From NCBI GenBank assembly GCA_946402065.1, contig CAMIVR010000017.1, forward strand, positions 1 to 54,429: a stretch of 54,429 bases of DNA, in the 5' to 3' direction. Under the pieces are notes generated by a model. The model did no database searches. It was given only the letters and a program-made list of their open reading frames with translations, and was not told the origin of the DNA. A program made the translations under genes and the position numbers. This document shows, one piece after another, positions 40,891 to 48,834 of the stretch; the stretch's first letter is position 1; each line of letters opens with the position of its first letter. This DNA comes from an uncultured Brevibacillus sp. (GTDB lineage Bacteria > Bacillota > Bacilli > Brevibacillales > Brevibacillaceae).

Positions 40891-41085
40891 TTAGCGAATA
40901 GCGTAAAAGAAAACGCCCATCAATACGACCGTACTTGCTCCATAAAACAGAAGCAGCCGTTTCCAGTTTCGCTTCGTCGCTGTACCGTACTTCGCTTCTT
41001 GGGGATTCAAGCCGATCAACACAGTTCCAACTGCTCCGACAAGAATAATGAAGAAAATAATGCCGATTAAAATCGTCAGGTCCAT
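40891..41085 (-). CDS. Small two-helix membrane protein, function unknown
   Basis: 64 residues from the ATG at 41085 (AGAGGGAGAG just upstream; the frame extends further without a ribosome site). TM1 about 3-24 ('LIGIIFFIILVGAVGTVLIG'), a polar loop 'NPQEAKYGTATKRNWKRL', and TM2 about 45-62. No family recognised. It is divergent from the MocR-type regulator gene, with about 190 bp between. Confidence 0.65.
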   Translation of the reverse strand: MDLTILIGIIFFIILVGAVGTVLIGLNPQEAKYGTATKRNWKRLLLFYGASTVVLMGVFFYAIR

Positions 41086-41272
41086 CTCGCTCTCCCTCTT
41101 TCTGCCTTGGCTTTCTATAAGATCATCTACTGTATCGAAGTTATTTTGTCGCAAACAAGGCAAATGGATAGACATTTCTCTTGCTATCTATGATACTTTA
41201 TAGACAGAGAATTACATCATCCAATTGGGGTGTAAATTGCCCATCCACTTTCGCAAAAGGTTGTGATGACCG

Positions 41273-42706
41273 ATGGACTGGAAGCCGGAACAGATAAAAG
41301 GCAAGCCTGTCTACAAGCAAATAGCCGAGTACATTGAACGGCGGATTTCATTTGGCGAATTTCCCCCGGGGAGCGTGCTGCCGTCAGAGCGTGAGTTGGC
41401 GAAGCAGCTGCAAGTCAATCGCAGCACGATTGTCGCCGCCTATGAAGAGCTGCGTGCAGAAGGGATTGTCGAAAGCAAACGGGGCAGCGGCACGCGTGTC
41501 AGCACCGACATCTGGGGGATTCCGCACAAGCGTGTGCCGAACTGGCGCCTGCTGGTGGAAGGCGGGGCGTTTTTGCCCAACTTCCCGCTCATCCGGCAAA
41601 TCCGCAAGGAAACCCAGGAGAACGAGCTGCTCGATATGGCCAGCGGCGAACTGTCCGCCGATTTGTTTCCGACGAAAGCGTTCCGGCGCATCATGTCCGA
41701 GCAGCCGTTTGACTCCTACCTCGGCTATGAAAATCCGCAAGGCAATCTGCCATTGCGGGAAACGATCGCCACCCATGTGAAGACGTTGAAAAACATTGAC
41801 GCTACCCCCTCTTCCATCTTGATTACGTCCGGTGCGCAACAGGCCCTGCACCTGATCGTCCAATGCCTGCTCAAGCCCGGTGACGCCGTGGCGATTGAAG
41901 ATCCGTCGTACTGCTATTCCCTGCCCCTGTTCGAATCCGCGGGGTTGCGAACGTTTTCGCTGCCGGTGGACAAGCATGGCGTCAACCCCGATGATCTCGA
42001 GGCGATTCATCGCAAGCACCGGCTTAAAATGGTCTTTCTCAACCCGAATTTTCATAATCCGACGGGCACGCTGCTCTCCGCCGCCCGGAAAAAACGCATT
42101 CTCGAGCTGTCCTCCGAGTACGGCATCCCGATCATTGAAGACGATCCGTACAGCCTGACCGCCTTTAACGGTGAAGCAATCCCGACGCTCAAATCTCTCG
42201 ACAGCCACGGCACGGTCCTGTATGTCAGTTCACTGACCAAAATCGCAGCCTCTGGCCTGCGGATCGGCTGGATCATCGGTCCGCAAACGGTCATCGAGCG
42301 GTTGGCTGACGCCAAGCAGCAGGTCGATTTTGGCCACAGCATCTTCCCTCAGTGGATCGCCAATCACTTTTTATCTTCTGCCGAATTTGGCTTGCACATG
42401 GAAATGCTGCGCTCAGAGCTCAGGCGCAGGTGCGACCTGATCGTCGCCTCGCTCCGTCAGCTGCTGGACGATCAGGTCGATTTTGTCACCCCGACAGGCG
42501 GCATTCACCTTTGGGCCGGTTTGAAAGCAGTGGTAGACGAACATCAGTTGTTAAAGGAAGCAGTCCATCAGGGGATTGTCTTCGTACCGGGTAGGGCCTT
42601 GGGTTCTCGGACAGGATACGTCCGCTTTACGTTTGCCCGCGCGGAGGCTGATGCCATTCACGAAGGGATTGTGAGGTTTTCCCGGGCTTTGCTGGCGGTA
42701 AGGTAA
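41273..42706 (+). CDS. MocR-family transcriptional regulator (GntR HTH + aminotransferase-like domain)
   Basis: 477 residues. N-terminal GntR winged helix (about 5-75, 'GSVLPSERELAKQLQVNRST'), a linker, then a fold-type I PLP domain with 'SGAQQALHLIVQCLL', the Asn/Asp contacts 'NPNFHNPTGTL' and 'IIEDDPYSLT', and the PLP lysine in 'VSSLTKIAASGLRIGWI'. MocR proteins such as PdxR and GabR sense PLP or amino-acid adducts and control vitamin B6 or amino-acid genes. Here the neighbours are a small membrane protein and a DUF418 remnant, so the target is unclear. Ribosome site weak (AAAGG). Confidence 0.9.
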   Translation: MDWKPEQIKGKPVYKQIAEYIERRISFGEFPPGSVLPSERELAKQLQVNRSTIVAAYEELRAEGIVESKRGSGTRVSTDIWGIPHKRVPNWRLLVEGGAFLPNFPLIRQIRKETQENELLDMASGELSADLFPTKAFRRIMSEQPFDSYLGYENPQGNLPLRETIATHVKTLKNIDATPSSILITSGAQQALHLIVQCLLKPGDAVAIEDPSYCYSLPLFESAGLRTFSLPVDKHGVNPDDLEAIHRKHRLKMVFLNPNFHNPTGTLLSAARKKRILELSSEYGIPIIEDDPYSLTAFNGEAIPTLKSLDSHGTVLYVSSLTKIAASGLRIGWIIGPQTVIERLADAKQQVDFGHSIFPQWIANHFLSSAEFGLHMEMLRSELRRRCDLIVASLRQLLDDQVDFVTPTGGIHLWAGLKAVVDEHQLLKEAVHQGIVFVPGRALGSRTGYVRFTFARAEADAIHEGIVRFSRALLAVR

Positions 42707-42760
42707 GGGGCGAGTAACCCGCAAACACCGCAGCCAAGTAAGGTGTCGAGTTTGAGCGAA

Positions 42761-44455
42761 TTACACTTTGAATTTGCCGATCAAGAGCTTTAACTCCTCC
42801 GCCATTTTTGCCAGTGAAGAAGCCGACGAGGATACTTCCTCGACCGCTGCCAGCTGCTCCTCGGCGGCGGCAGATACACTCTGGGAAAGCTCCGCCACTG
42901 TCTTTGATCCAGCTGATATGTGATCGATCGAACTCTGCACCTGCTCGGTACCCGCCGACATTTGCTGAACGGCTGCCGATACCTCCTGCGTCTGCGTGGC
43001 AACCTCCTCGACAGCGTTCCTGATTTCTTCGAACCGTTTTCCTGCCGTCCGGACTACGCGGATACCCTCGCCGACTTCTCGTGTGCCCGCCTCCATCGAG
43101 CCTACGGCTTTTTGCGTGTTCCCCTGAATCGTGACGATCAGCTGTGTAATCTTCCTCGCCGACTCGGCAGATTGTTCCGCCAATTTGCGAACCTCATCCG
43201 CAACGACAGCAAAGCCGCGGCCATGTTCTCCCGCCCTCGCCGCCTCGATCGCCGCGTTTAGCGCCAACAAGTTCGTCTGTGCCGCAATGTCGGAAATGAC
43301 ATCGACAATCTGCTCAATCTCTTTGGAGTGCTCGCCCATCTCCATGACCGCATCGGCTAGCTGGTTCATCGTCGCACTGATGGAATCCATCTGTCCCGCA
43401 GTCATGGTGAGCGTTTCATTTCCTTCCAATGCTTTTTGCGCAGCCTGAACGGACAGTACCGAGGTCGATTGCGCGTTGGCCGCGATCTGCTGCGCCCCGG
43501 AAGACATTTCGTTCATGGCCTTCACGCTCTCACCCACTCCCTGGGCCTGTCTTTCGGCACTGCCCACGACCTCCTGAATGGTTGCGGTAATCAATTCCGA
43601 TGCCTGGCTGGTTTGTTCCGCACTAGCCGTCAATTCCTCCGCAGAAGCCGCCACATGTTCTGCGCTTTGGCTCACCTGATAAATCAACGAGCGGAGATTT
43701 CCCGCCATCTGGTTGAATGATTGGGCCAGAATGCCAATCTCGTCTTTGTTTTTCGTCCGGATGTCTTCACCTGTCAGGTCGCCAGCGGCAATCTGCTGCG
43801 ACGCTTTCGCCATCAGCACGATCGGCTTGGAGATCAACCGGGAGACCACAAAAGCAATGACCACTGCCAGCAGAACGGCGATGATGCTGAGCCAGAAGAC
43901 ATTTCGAATCGCGCCTTCGACCATTTTCGTATTGATGTTGCTGTTTTCTGTCATGAATGCTTGCTGCTCGCCCGCCATCTGATCCGCGATCGGGTCGAAC
44001 TGCCTGCCTATTGCCAGCACTTCACGTTTATAGTAGTCAATCATCTCTGCCGAATCGTGATGATTTTGCACCATTTGCAGCAACGGAGTGTACCTCTCTT
44101 CGAACTGCCGGTTCAGTTCATCCAGCTTCGCCAATTGGTCTTTGTCTTCCTGACGATACACGAGCGGCGTTGTCTCATTGATGATATTATGCAGGTTGCC
44201 GTGATATTTTTGCAGCGTGTCTAAAAATTCAGGTTCCCCTGTCAGTACGTAGCCGCGTAATGAATTGGACTGTTTGGCTGCTTCTATTTGAATCCTTTGA
44301 TAGTTCGCCAGAATCACTGACCGGCGATCTACCAGATCAGAGTACGAACTGTCAATCTGCTTGAGATAGTAGTAGGAAATACTGCTGACACCTGCGAGCA
44401 GAACGGCAACGATCAGAAACGATCCAATCAATTTTTTGCCAATCGTCAAGTTCAT
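42761..44455 (-). CDS. Methyl-accepting chemotaxis protein
   Basis: 564 residues from the ATG at 44455 (GAGGTG, 7 nt upstream). TM1 about 10-30; a helical extracytoplasmic sensor (about 31-185, four-helix-bundle type); TM2 about 187-210; HAMP domain ('[20 protein letters not shown]'); then the long cytoplasmic coiled-coil with the hairpin tip '[20 protein letters not shown]' and '[18 protein letters not shown]'. It signals to CheA/CheW. The ligand is unknown. Its 5' region borders a predicted invertible cassette whose left site is 167 bp upstream, and the recombinase gene reads toward it. Confidence 0.92.
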   Translation of the reverse strand: MNLTIGKKLIGSFLIVAVLLAGVSSISYYYLKQIDSSYSDLVDRRSVILANYQRIQIEAAKQSNSLRGYVLTGEPEFLDTLQKYHGNLHNIINETTPLVYRQEDKDQLAKLDELNRQFEERYTPLLQMVQNHHDSAEMIDYYKREVLAIGRQFDPIADQMAGEQQAFMTENSNINTKMVEGAIRNVFWLSIIAVLLAVVIAFVVSRLISKPIVLMAKASQQIAAGDLTGEDIRTKNKDEIGILAQSFNQMAGNLRSLIYQVSQSAEHVAASAEELTASAEQTSQASELITATIQEVVGSAERQAQGVGESVKAMNEMSSGAQQIAANAQSTSVLSVQAAQKALEGNETLTMTAGQMDSISATMNQLADAVMEMGEHSKEIEQIVDVISDIAAQTNLLALNAAIEAARAGEHGRGFAVVADEVRKLAEQSAESARKITQLIVTIQGNTQKAVGSMEAGTREVGEGIRVVRTAGKRFEEIRNAVEEVATQTQEVSAAVQQMSAGTEQVQSSIDHISAGSKTVAELSQSVSAAAEEQLAAVEEVSSSASSLAKMAEELKLLIGKFKV

Positions 44456-44621
44456 TGGGGAACACCTCATTTTCAATAGTTTTCGCTTCTTTATGAAGAA
44501 TTTGTGCGCAGGCCAAAGACATCCAGTGGACAGACACATTTTTGGCGACTGGATTTTATTCAACTCACTCGTCCAATGCATGCAAATACTTGCTGAAAAT
44601 TTATACATTTCTTAGCAATGT

Positions 44622-44653
44622 ACATGTCGTACAATAGTAGTTGTACGACATGT
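44622..44653 (+). repeat. Left recombination-site-like dyad of the recombinase cassette
   Basis: Perfect 13-bp arms ACATGTCGTACAA and TTGTACGACATGT around a 6-bp asymmetric spacer TAGTAG. That is the architecture of a tyrosine-recombinase core site (two arms, 6-8 bp crossover). The T run that follows also makes it terminator-like on the plus strand. Confidence 0.75.
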
Positions 44654-44714
44654 TTTTTCGAAGTACTTCCAAAATTGTATATTTCAGCAATCAACCAGCT
44701 GAAGCAGCAAGGTG

Positions 44715-45704
44715 TTACAGTCGTATGGCTTCTTGCAAGCTGCTTTCCACATAGTCGGGAGCAGCTTTTTTCATTTGTTCCACTGTATGGAGATACCGCT
44801 GCGTTGTACTGATATGGGCATGCCCCAGATTTTCCTGAACCTGTTGCAGCGATGCGCCATGCAATAATGCCAACGTGGCATTGGTGTGACGGAGCCAGTG
44901 GGGAGTGACTTTTTTCCCGACGTAACACTTGCTTCTTGCCGTTTGAATGATTCGCTCTACCTGTCGTGTCGATAAAGAAAAAATGGTTTGGCTGGAATTG
45001 GCCTCGCGTTCTCCGTGAGCACGTAAATGAAAGATTTCCTTATACAATTTCCACAGCTTATCAGGAACTTTCACCTCCCGCTCTTTATTTCCTTTTCCCC
45101 GTTTTATTGTCAACCAAACAGAAGTTTCCTCAGGATCGGTATGAAAATCTTGTCATTGCATCGCTGTTAATTCCGAGACACGCAGTCCGAGCATAATCAG
45201 CGTCAATCCGATCAGGTAGTCCCGCTTGCCTTGCGATTTGAGTTGATTGAGAAAGAGCACCACTTCCCGCCTCGTCAAATAGTGATTCTTGCTGGTAACC
45301 GCTACCTTCGGCGACTGCAGGCACGTCGTCGGATTGTGCGGAAACAGATTGATGTTCGGGTCGCTTCCCCATTTGTACAGAGAACGCAGCGGAGCGAGCA
45401 GGCTGGCGATTGTTGCAGGGGCCAGCGGCTTGTTGTGGGGACTGTTAAATCCTTTCATCAGGCCGATTTTATAGACCTCTATTTCTTTCCACGTCACTTC
45501 GCGCAAAGGTTTATACGCGATAAACTGGCGAAAGTGCTCGATTGCCCTCCGGTAATTCCGCAACGTGTACTTTGAACGGTTGTTTATATGTAGAAACATG
45601 TTAATGATCTGTTCGTCTGTGTAACCGTTCCTATTTTCCATGTGGTCTGATAGTCCCGATACCATGATGTTGAATTCATTCACAAGCACGTAATCTCCCT
45701 TCAT
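44715..45704 (-). pseudogene. Tyrosine recombinase/integrase (XerC/D-like) with an in-frame TGA
   Basis: About 329 codons in a single frame. Core-binding domain at about 30-110 ('YTLRNYRRAIEHFRQFIAYK'); catalytic domain with Arg in 'IMLGLRVSELT', Lys in '[11 protein letters not shown]', HxxR as '[11 protein letters not shown]', '[12 protein letters not shown]' with the His and the Tyr nucleophile. All active-site residues are present. TGA at 45153-45155 interrupts it between 'SELTAMQ' and '[10 protein letters not shown]', where a Trp is usual, so TGG to TGA is the likely change. The start is uncertain: ATG at 45704 touches the right dyad; GTG codons follow AAGGGAG. Flanked by inverted dyads at 44622 and 45703. 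Confidence 0.85.
44737..44771 (+). terminator. Terminator-like hairpin inside the recombinase 3' end
   Basis: AAGCTGCT/AGCAGCTT with a 15-nt loop and TTTTTT on the plus strand, formed within the codons for the recombinase C-terminus. It would stop transcripts that enter the cassette from the left, antisense to the gene. Could be chance. Confidence 0.4.
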
Positions 45705-45734
45705 TTGTCGTACAACTACTATTGTACGACATGT
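45703..45734 (-). repeat. Right recombination-site-like dyad of the recombinase cassette
   Basis: GTCGTACAA (45707-45715), spacer CTACTA, TTGTACGAC (45722-45730) plus ATGT. The 24-bp core is the exact reverse complement of the core at 44626-44649, so the two sites are in opposite orientation. The outer left arm matches 11 of 13 positions. Confidence 0.75.
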
Positions 45735-45952
45735 TGTGATTTCACTAAAAGAATTTCAATATTACTACTTATCGCTCACCCCCTTTTTCCTTCGTTTTCC
45801 CCCCTGTTAAAAATTTACCCATATTTTACAAATAATTAGCCTTCCCTGTAAAAAACATCAGACAATAGCTTCTCGTGTCTGCAATTTCTCCTCTAGTATG
45901 TCCATCTCCCGGAAAATTCTCCATGGAAGCAGTATCTGCAGCAAAGATAAAA

Positions 45953-45981
45953 GCCACTCAGGAGAATCACCCAAGAGTGGC
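45953..45981 (-). terminator. Terminator of the DapB-like gene
   Basis: Stem GCCACTC/GAGTGGC with a 15-nt loop; on the minus strand it is followed by TTTTATC. It lies 45 bp after the stop codon. The adjoining 45735-45952 stretch holds no gene. Confidence 0.75.
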
Positions 45982-46025
45982 CTGTTACTGTCCTATTCTT
46001 CTGGCATCGACAAAATCCATCGCAA

Positions 46026-46796
46026 TTACCCGGTGCTGATTAATCCATTTTTTAATGTCCCTTCAAAGTTGAGCACCTGCTCCATCGTATACATGCCTTT
46101 GGGCTTGTTTTTCAACCACTTGGCTGCATAGATGGCTCCCTGTCCAAAAGCGGAGCGGCTGATTGATTCGTGTACCAGGCGAATCGTCTGATTGGGCAAG
46201 CCGAAAATCACTTCGTGTCTGCCGACAATCCCCCCTACCCTGACAGAGTTGATATGTTGATCTTCCTCAAGACCGAGGTTTTGGGCGATACGTACCGCAG
46301 TCCCCGACACTTCCTTCTTGTTGCGAAAATGCTCTTCGACAATCTCGATGTCCGCATGCGGGACAATCCGCTGCAACAATTTGGAAGCCTCAATCAAAAA
46401 GTTAACGCCAAGCGTAATGTTAGGCGAGTAGAGGACGGCCGTATGGCTCCCCAAATGTTTGAACTTGGCCAGATGCCGCTCATCGTAGCTGGAAATGGCT
46501 GAAACGATCCTGATCCCGTGGCGGCAGGCATATTCGTGGGTATCAACAAAATCGGGAGTGGAAAAATCAAGGATAACGTCGACCGGGTGCATCCGATAAA
46601 ACGTGTCGAGATCAAGGTCCTGCGTTGAGTAAATTCGGCCTTGATCGCTCTCATGCCCAAGTATCTGGCTGGCATATTTCCCGCTTAGATCAGTTGACTT
46701 CCGCAGCACCCATTCAAGCGAGCAAGATTTATCTTTTATGACTTCACTTGCTACCTCTTTGCCGGTTTTCCCAAATCCAATCAGACCTAGCCGCAT
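46026..46796 (-). CDS. DapB-like reductase (atypical 4-hydroxy-tetrahydrodipicolinate reductase family)
   Basis: 256 residues from the ATG at 46796 (GGGGAGGG, 5 nt upstream). NAD(P)-binding start 'LIGFGKTGKEVASEVI', 'DVILDFSTPDF', 'YSPNITLGVNFLIEAS' and 'SRSAFGQGAIYAAKWL' follow the DapB plan. The catalytic signature is unusual: canonical E-x-H-H-x-x-K-x-D-x-P-S-G-T appears as 'EEHFRNKKEVSGTA', so the second His is Phe and the Pro is missing. It may therefore be a paralogue with another substrate and not the lysine-pathway enzyme. No other lysine or dipicolinate genes are near. Confidence 0.8.
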   Translation of the reverse strand: MRLGLIGFGKTGKEVASEVIKDKSCSLEWVLRKSTDLSGKYASQILGHESDQGRIYSTQDLDLDTFYRMHPVDVILDFSTPDFVDTHEYACRHGIRIVSAISSYDERHLAKFKHLGSHTAVLYSPNITLGVNFLIEASKLLQRIVPHADIEIVEEHFRNKKEVSGTAVRIAQNLGLEEDQHINSVRVGGIVGRHEVIFGLPNQTIRLVHESISRSAFGQGAIYAAKWLKNKPKGMYTMEQVLNFEGTLKNGLISTG

Positions 46797-47262
46797 CAAA
46801 TCCCTCCCCGTTTTGTTTTTCATTATTTTCCTTCTTTTCTTATTATAACAGTTGCAAACTAATCTAACAACTTCTATATTCGCACAAGTTGTTAGTTAAA
46901 TGAAACTAAACAAACTACGTTCTTTCAATGGTTTTGAAAAAGAACGTGTCCCGGGCTGTCGTGGTGAGGAGAGAGAAAAGAGGAATGTGCTCCGTTCGTT
47001 GCGGCTTCTGCATGGAAGTAGACACTGTCCGGCTACGCTCCAAAAACGGCACGCCGACCAAAATTCCGAAGAAGATTATTCATCCGTAGAGTTGGTCTAT
47101 AATGCTGTGCCGTTTTTTCCGCTCCGCCTGGGCTAAGCCGCAAAGGCCTACGCCCATTCCTCTATCTCTCTCTGAGCAACTAGGCGGTATCAGCGTGCGG
47201 GAAAAATTAAAAAATGCTCAGCTTCACTTGTTATTTAAACGTCTTTCGCGCCACATCTACTT

Positions 47263-47336
47263 CCTTGAGATACACCCCAAGTGGCTTTGGGGCGCGGTTC
47301 CGTTTTTTTGGCGGAGTCGGCCTTGAGATACTCCCC
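47263..47336 (+). repeat. Doubled CCTTGAGATAC-(A/T)CCCC motif
   Basis: Two direct copies of a 16-bp motif (47263-47278 and 47321-47336) 58 bp apart. The first is followed by a CCCCAAG/CTTTGGGG-type hairpin, the second runs directly into dispersed-repeat copy 2. Confidence 0.6.
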
Positions 47337-47339
47337 TGA

Positions 47340-47403
47340 GCGCTGTCACTTGCGGAGCGTTCTCTTCTTGGCGATTCCCCTCGCCTCCACTACAACCACG
47401 GTT
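47340..47403 (+). repeat. Dispersed intergenic repeat, copy 2
   Basis: Matches 14-78 with only a few substitutions, including the GGCGA-6 nt-TCGCC hairpin. It lies about 30 bp beyond the terminator of the leftward GntR-RCK gene, the same placement as copies 1 and 3. Confidence 0.85.
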
Positions 47404-47432
47404 ACACGATGACTGCATGACGTTTATCCAGT

Positions 47433-47463
47433 AAAAAAACACACCTCTTTGTTCAGAAGTGTG
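47433..47463 (-). terminator. Terminator of the GntR-RCK regulator gene
   Basis: Stem CACACCTCT/AGAAGTGTG (one mismatch) with a 6-nt loop, followed on the minus strand by TTTTTTT; 20 bp after the stop codon. Confidence 0.75.
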
Positions 47464-47482
47464 CTGTGTATACATACAAACG

Positions 47483-48115
47483 TTATTGGTTCATCTCTTC
47501 AGGCCGATTGGTCAGATATTCGATCGTCCGCTGCTGGACGTGCTCATCCCCCACTACGATAATTTCGTCATTTTCACCGAGGATGACATGCGGTCCTGGA
47601 GAGATAGTGACGCCAGATCCCCTGCGCAGCGCAATGATTGTCGCACCCGTATACTGCCACAGGCGAATATCGGCAATACTTTTACCGAGCACCCACATGT
47701 TGTCCGCCAGCTTGATTTCTACCGGGTTAAACGGAGCCAGATTGCGCATGCGGTCGGAGATATTGATCACACTGTCAATCGCCTCTTCAAAGCGCTTGTC
47801 GATTTTCTTCTTCTCTTCCAGCAAGCTCTCCAAATCTTGTTTAAACGAATAGACAGAATGCAGGTACTTGCACTTGTTAATGTAATCATAAGCGAGATCG
47901 CTGGAGACGACACTGATTTCCTTGCCTTGGGAAACCTCCACGATCTTTTCTTCCTTTAAGAGACCGATCGCTTTGCGAATCGTCTCGGGAGATACGCGGT
48001 ATTGACTGGCAAGTAAAGAACGACCGGAAATCTTCGCGGCGACAGGGATTTCACCCGTCGCGATTCTTTGCGCTATATCGAGTGCGATCGATTGGTAAAT
48101 GGGGATATCTGACAT
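47483..48115 (-). CDS. GntR-type regulator with RCK_C (TrkA-C) domain, BusR-like
   Basis: 210 residues in three parts: a GntR winged helix (about 5-70, 'KISGRSLLASQYRVSPETIR'), a coiled coil (about 88-125, 'YSFKQDLESLLEEKKKIDKR'), and an RCK_C domain (about 128-205, 'NPVEIKLADNMWVLGKSIAD', 'GPHVILGENDEIIVVGDEH'). This is the architecture of streptococcal BusR, which binds cyclic di-AMP through RCK_C and represses osmolyte uptake. A ligand of that kind is an inference from the fold. RBS AAGGAG. No potassium or osmolyte transporter is adjacent, so targets lie elsewhere. Divergent from the SigX-like operon. Confidence 0.85.
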   Translation of the reverse strand: MSDIPIYQSIALDIAQRIATGEIPVAAKISGRSLLASQYRVSPETIRKAIGLLKEEKIVEVSQGKEISVVSSDLAYDYINKCKYLHSVYSFKQDLESLLEEKKKIDKRFEEAIDSVINISDRMRNLAPFNPVEIKLADNMWVLGKSIADIRLWQYTGATIIALRRGSGVTISPGPHVILGENDEIIVVGDEHVQQRTIEYLTNRPEEMNQ

Positions 48116-48309
48116 GCTTTCTTCTCCTTGTATATCATCAGGTACTCATCTGTATTGTAATCGGTTTTGAGATTTTCTGCAGTCTTTTTTACAAGCGATC
48201 TTTTTTCTCTCGTTGAAAATATTTTTTTCAAAAAAACTGCGATCAATGCCAATGTGTTACGTCTAATTCTACGCATGCACGAGACAAAAGCCAAAAGGTG
48301 GAGGAAGAG

Positions 48310-48834
48310 TTGGAAAGAAGCGAACAGATCGAACAGCTATTCTTACACTACAGCAATGATGTATTCAAATTCCTCGTCTACTACACCGGCAACCGGGATG
48401 TAGAAGATTTGGTCCAGGAAGTGTTCATCAAGGCAATCAAAGCGTTCGATACTTTCGAAGGCAGATCCCAGCCGAAAACCTGGCTGTTGACGATAGCCCG
48501 CAATACGGCGATTGACTACCAGCGCAAGAAGCGCTTCCGCCACCTGCTGCCGGATAAATGGCTGCAACATGTGCAGGCCACCGAGCGGACGCCAGATGAA
48601 ATCCTGAATCTGAACGAGGACAAAAAAGCCTTGTACAACGCCATGCAGCAGCTCAAGCAATCGTATCGGGAAGTGCTCATCCTGCGCGGGCTGAAAGGCT
48701 TGTCGCCTGCAGAAACCGCCAAAATCCTGCAATGGACCGAGGCCAAGGTCAACAACACGCTGCACCGCGCTGTAAAGGCACTGCGAAGCAAGCTAACAGA
48801 CCAAAGGGAGGAGCTGATGGGTGATGTCCTCTAG
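48310..48834 (+). CDS. sigX: SigX-like ECF RNA polymerase sigma factor
   Basis: About 174 residues. The start is set at TTG 48310 since GTGGAGG lies 5 nt upstream; a GTG at 48298 in the same frame has no ribosome site. Region 2: 'DVEDLVQEVFIKAIKAFDTF', 'TWLLTIARNTAIDYQRKKR'. Region 4: 'YREVLILRGLKGLSPAETAK', 'WTEAKVNNTLHRAVKAL'. The pattern is close to B. subtilis SigX, which controls cell-envelope charge genes. The next gene overlaps by 14 nt and encodes a single-span protein, as expected for a sigma/anti-sigma pair. Assignment to SigX is tentative. Confidence 0.85.
   Translation: MERSEQIEQLFLHYSNDVFKFLVYYTGNRDVEDLVQEVFIKAIKAFDTFEGRSQPKTWLLTIARNTAIDYQRKKRFRHLLPDKWLQHVQATERTPDEILNLNEDKKALYNAMQQLKQSYREVLILRGLKGLSPAETAKILQWTEAKVNNTLHRAVKALRSKLTDQREELMGDVL

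Larger units (their letters stand above)
46797..47482. other. Repeat-dense gene-free region
   Basis: Nearly 690 bp without a gene. It contains a 10-bp dyad CTAACAACTT/AAGTTGTTAG about 75 bp before the DapB-like start codon, a pair ACGTTCTTT/AAAAGAACGT (about 46917-46946), nested pairs CGGCAC/GTGCCG and GACCAA/TTGGTC (47046-47110, ending in a T run), the doubled CCTTGAGATAC motif and repeat copy 2. It looks like stacked remnants of small mobile or structured elements. Confidence 0.5.

Noticed and set aside
44622..44660. Left dyad as a simple transcription terminator
   Set aside because: It has a T run, but no rightward gene ends there and its exact reverse complement lies at the other end of the recombinase gene without a T run; the pair is better explained as recombination sites.
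45153..45155. TGA in the recombinase as a selenocysteine codon
   Set aside because: The position normally holds Trp, no selenocysteine insertion element is seen and recombinases are not selenoproteins.
44622..45734. The two dyads as attL/attR of an integrated mobile element
   Set aside because: Attachment sites after integration are direct repeats; these are inverted, and only the recombinase lies between them.
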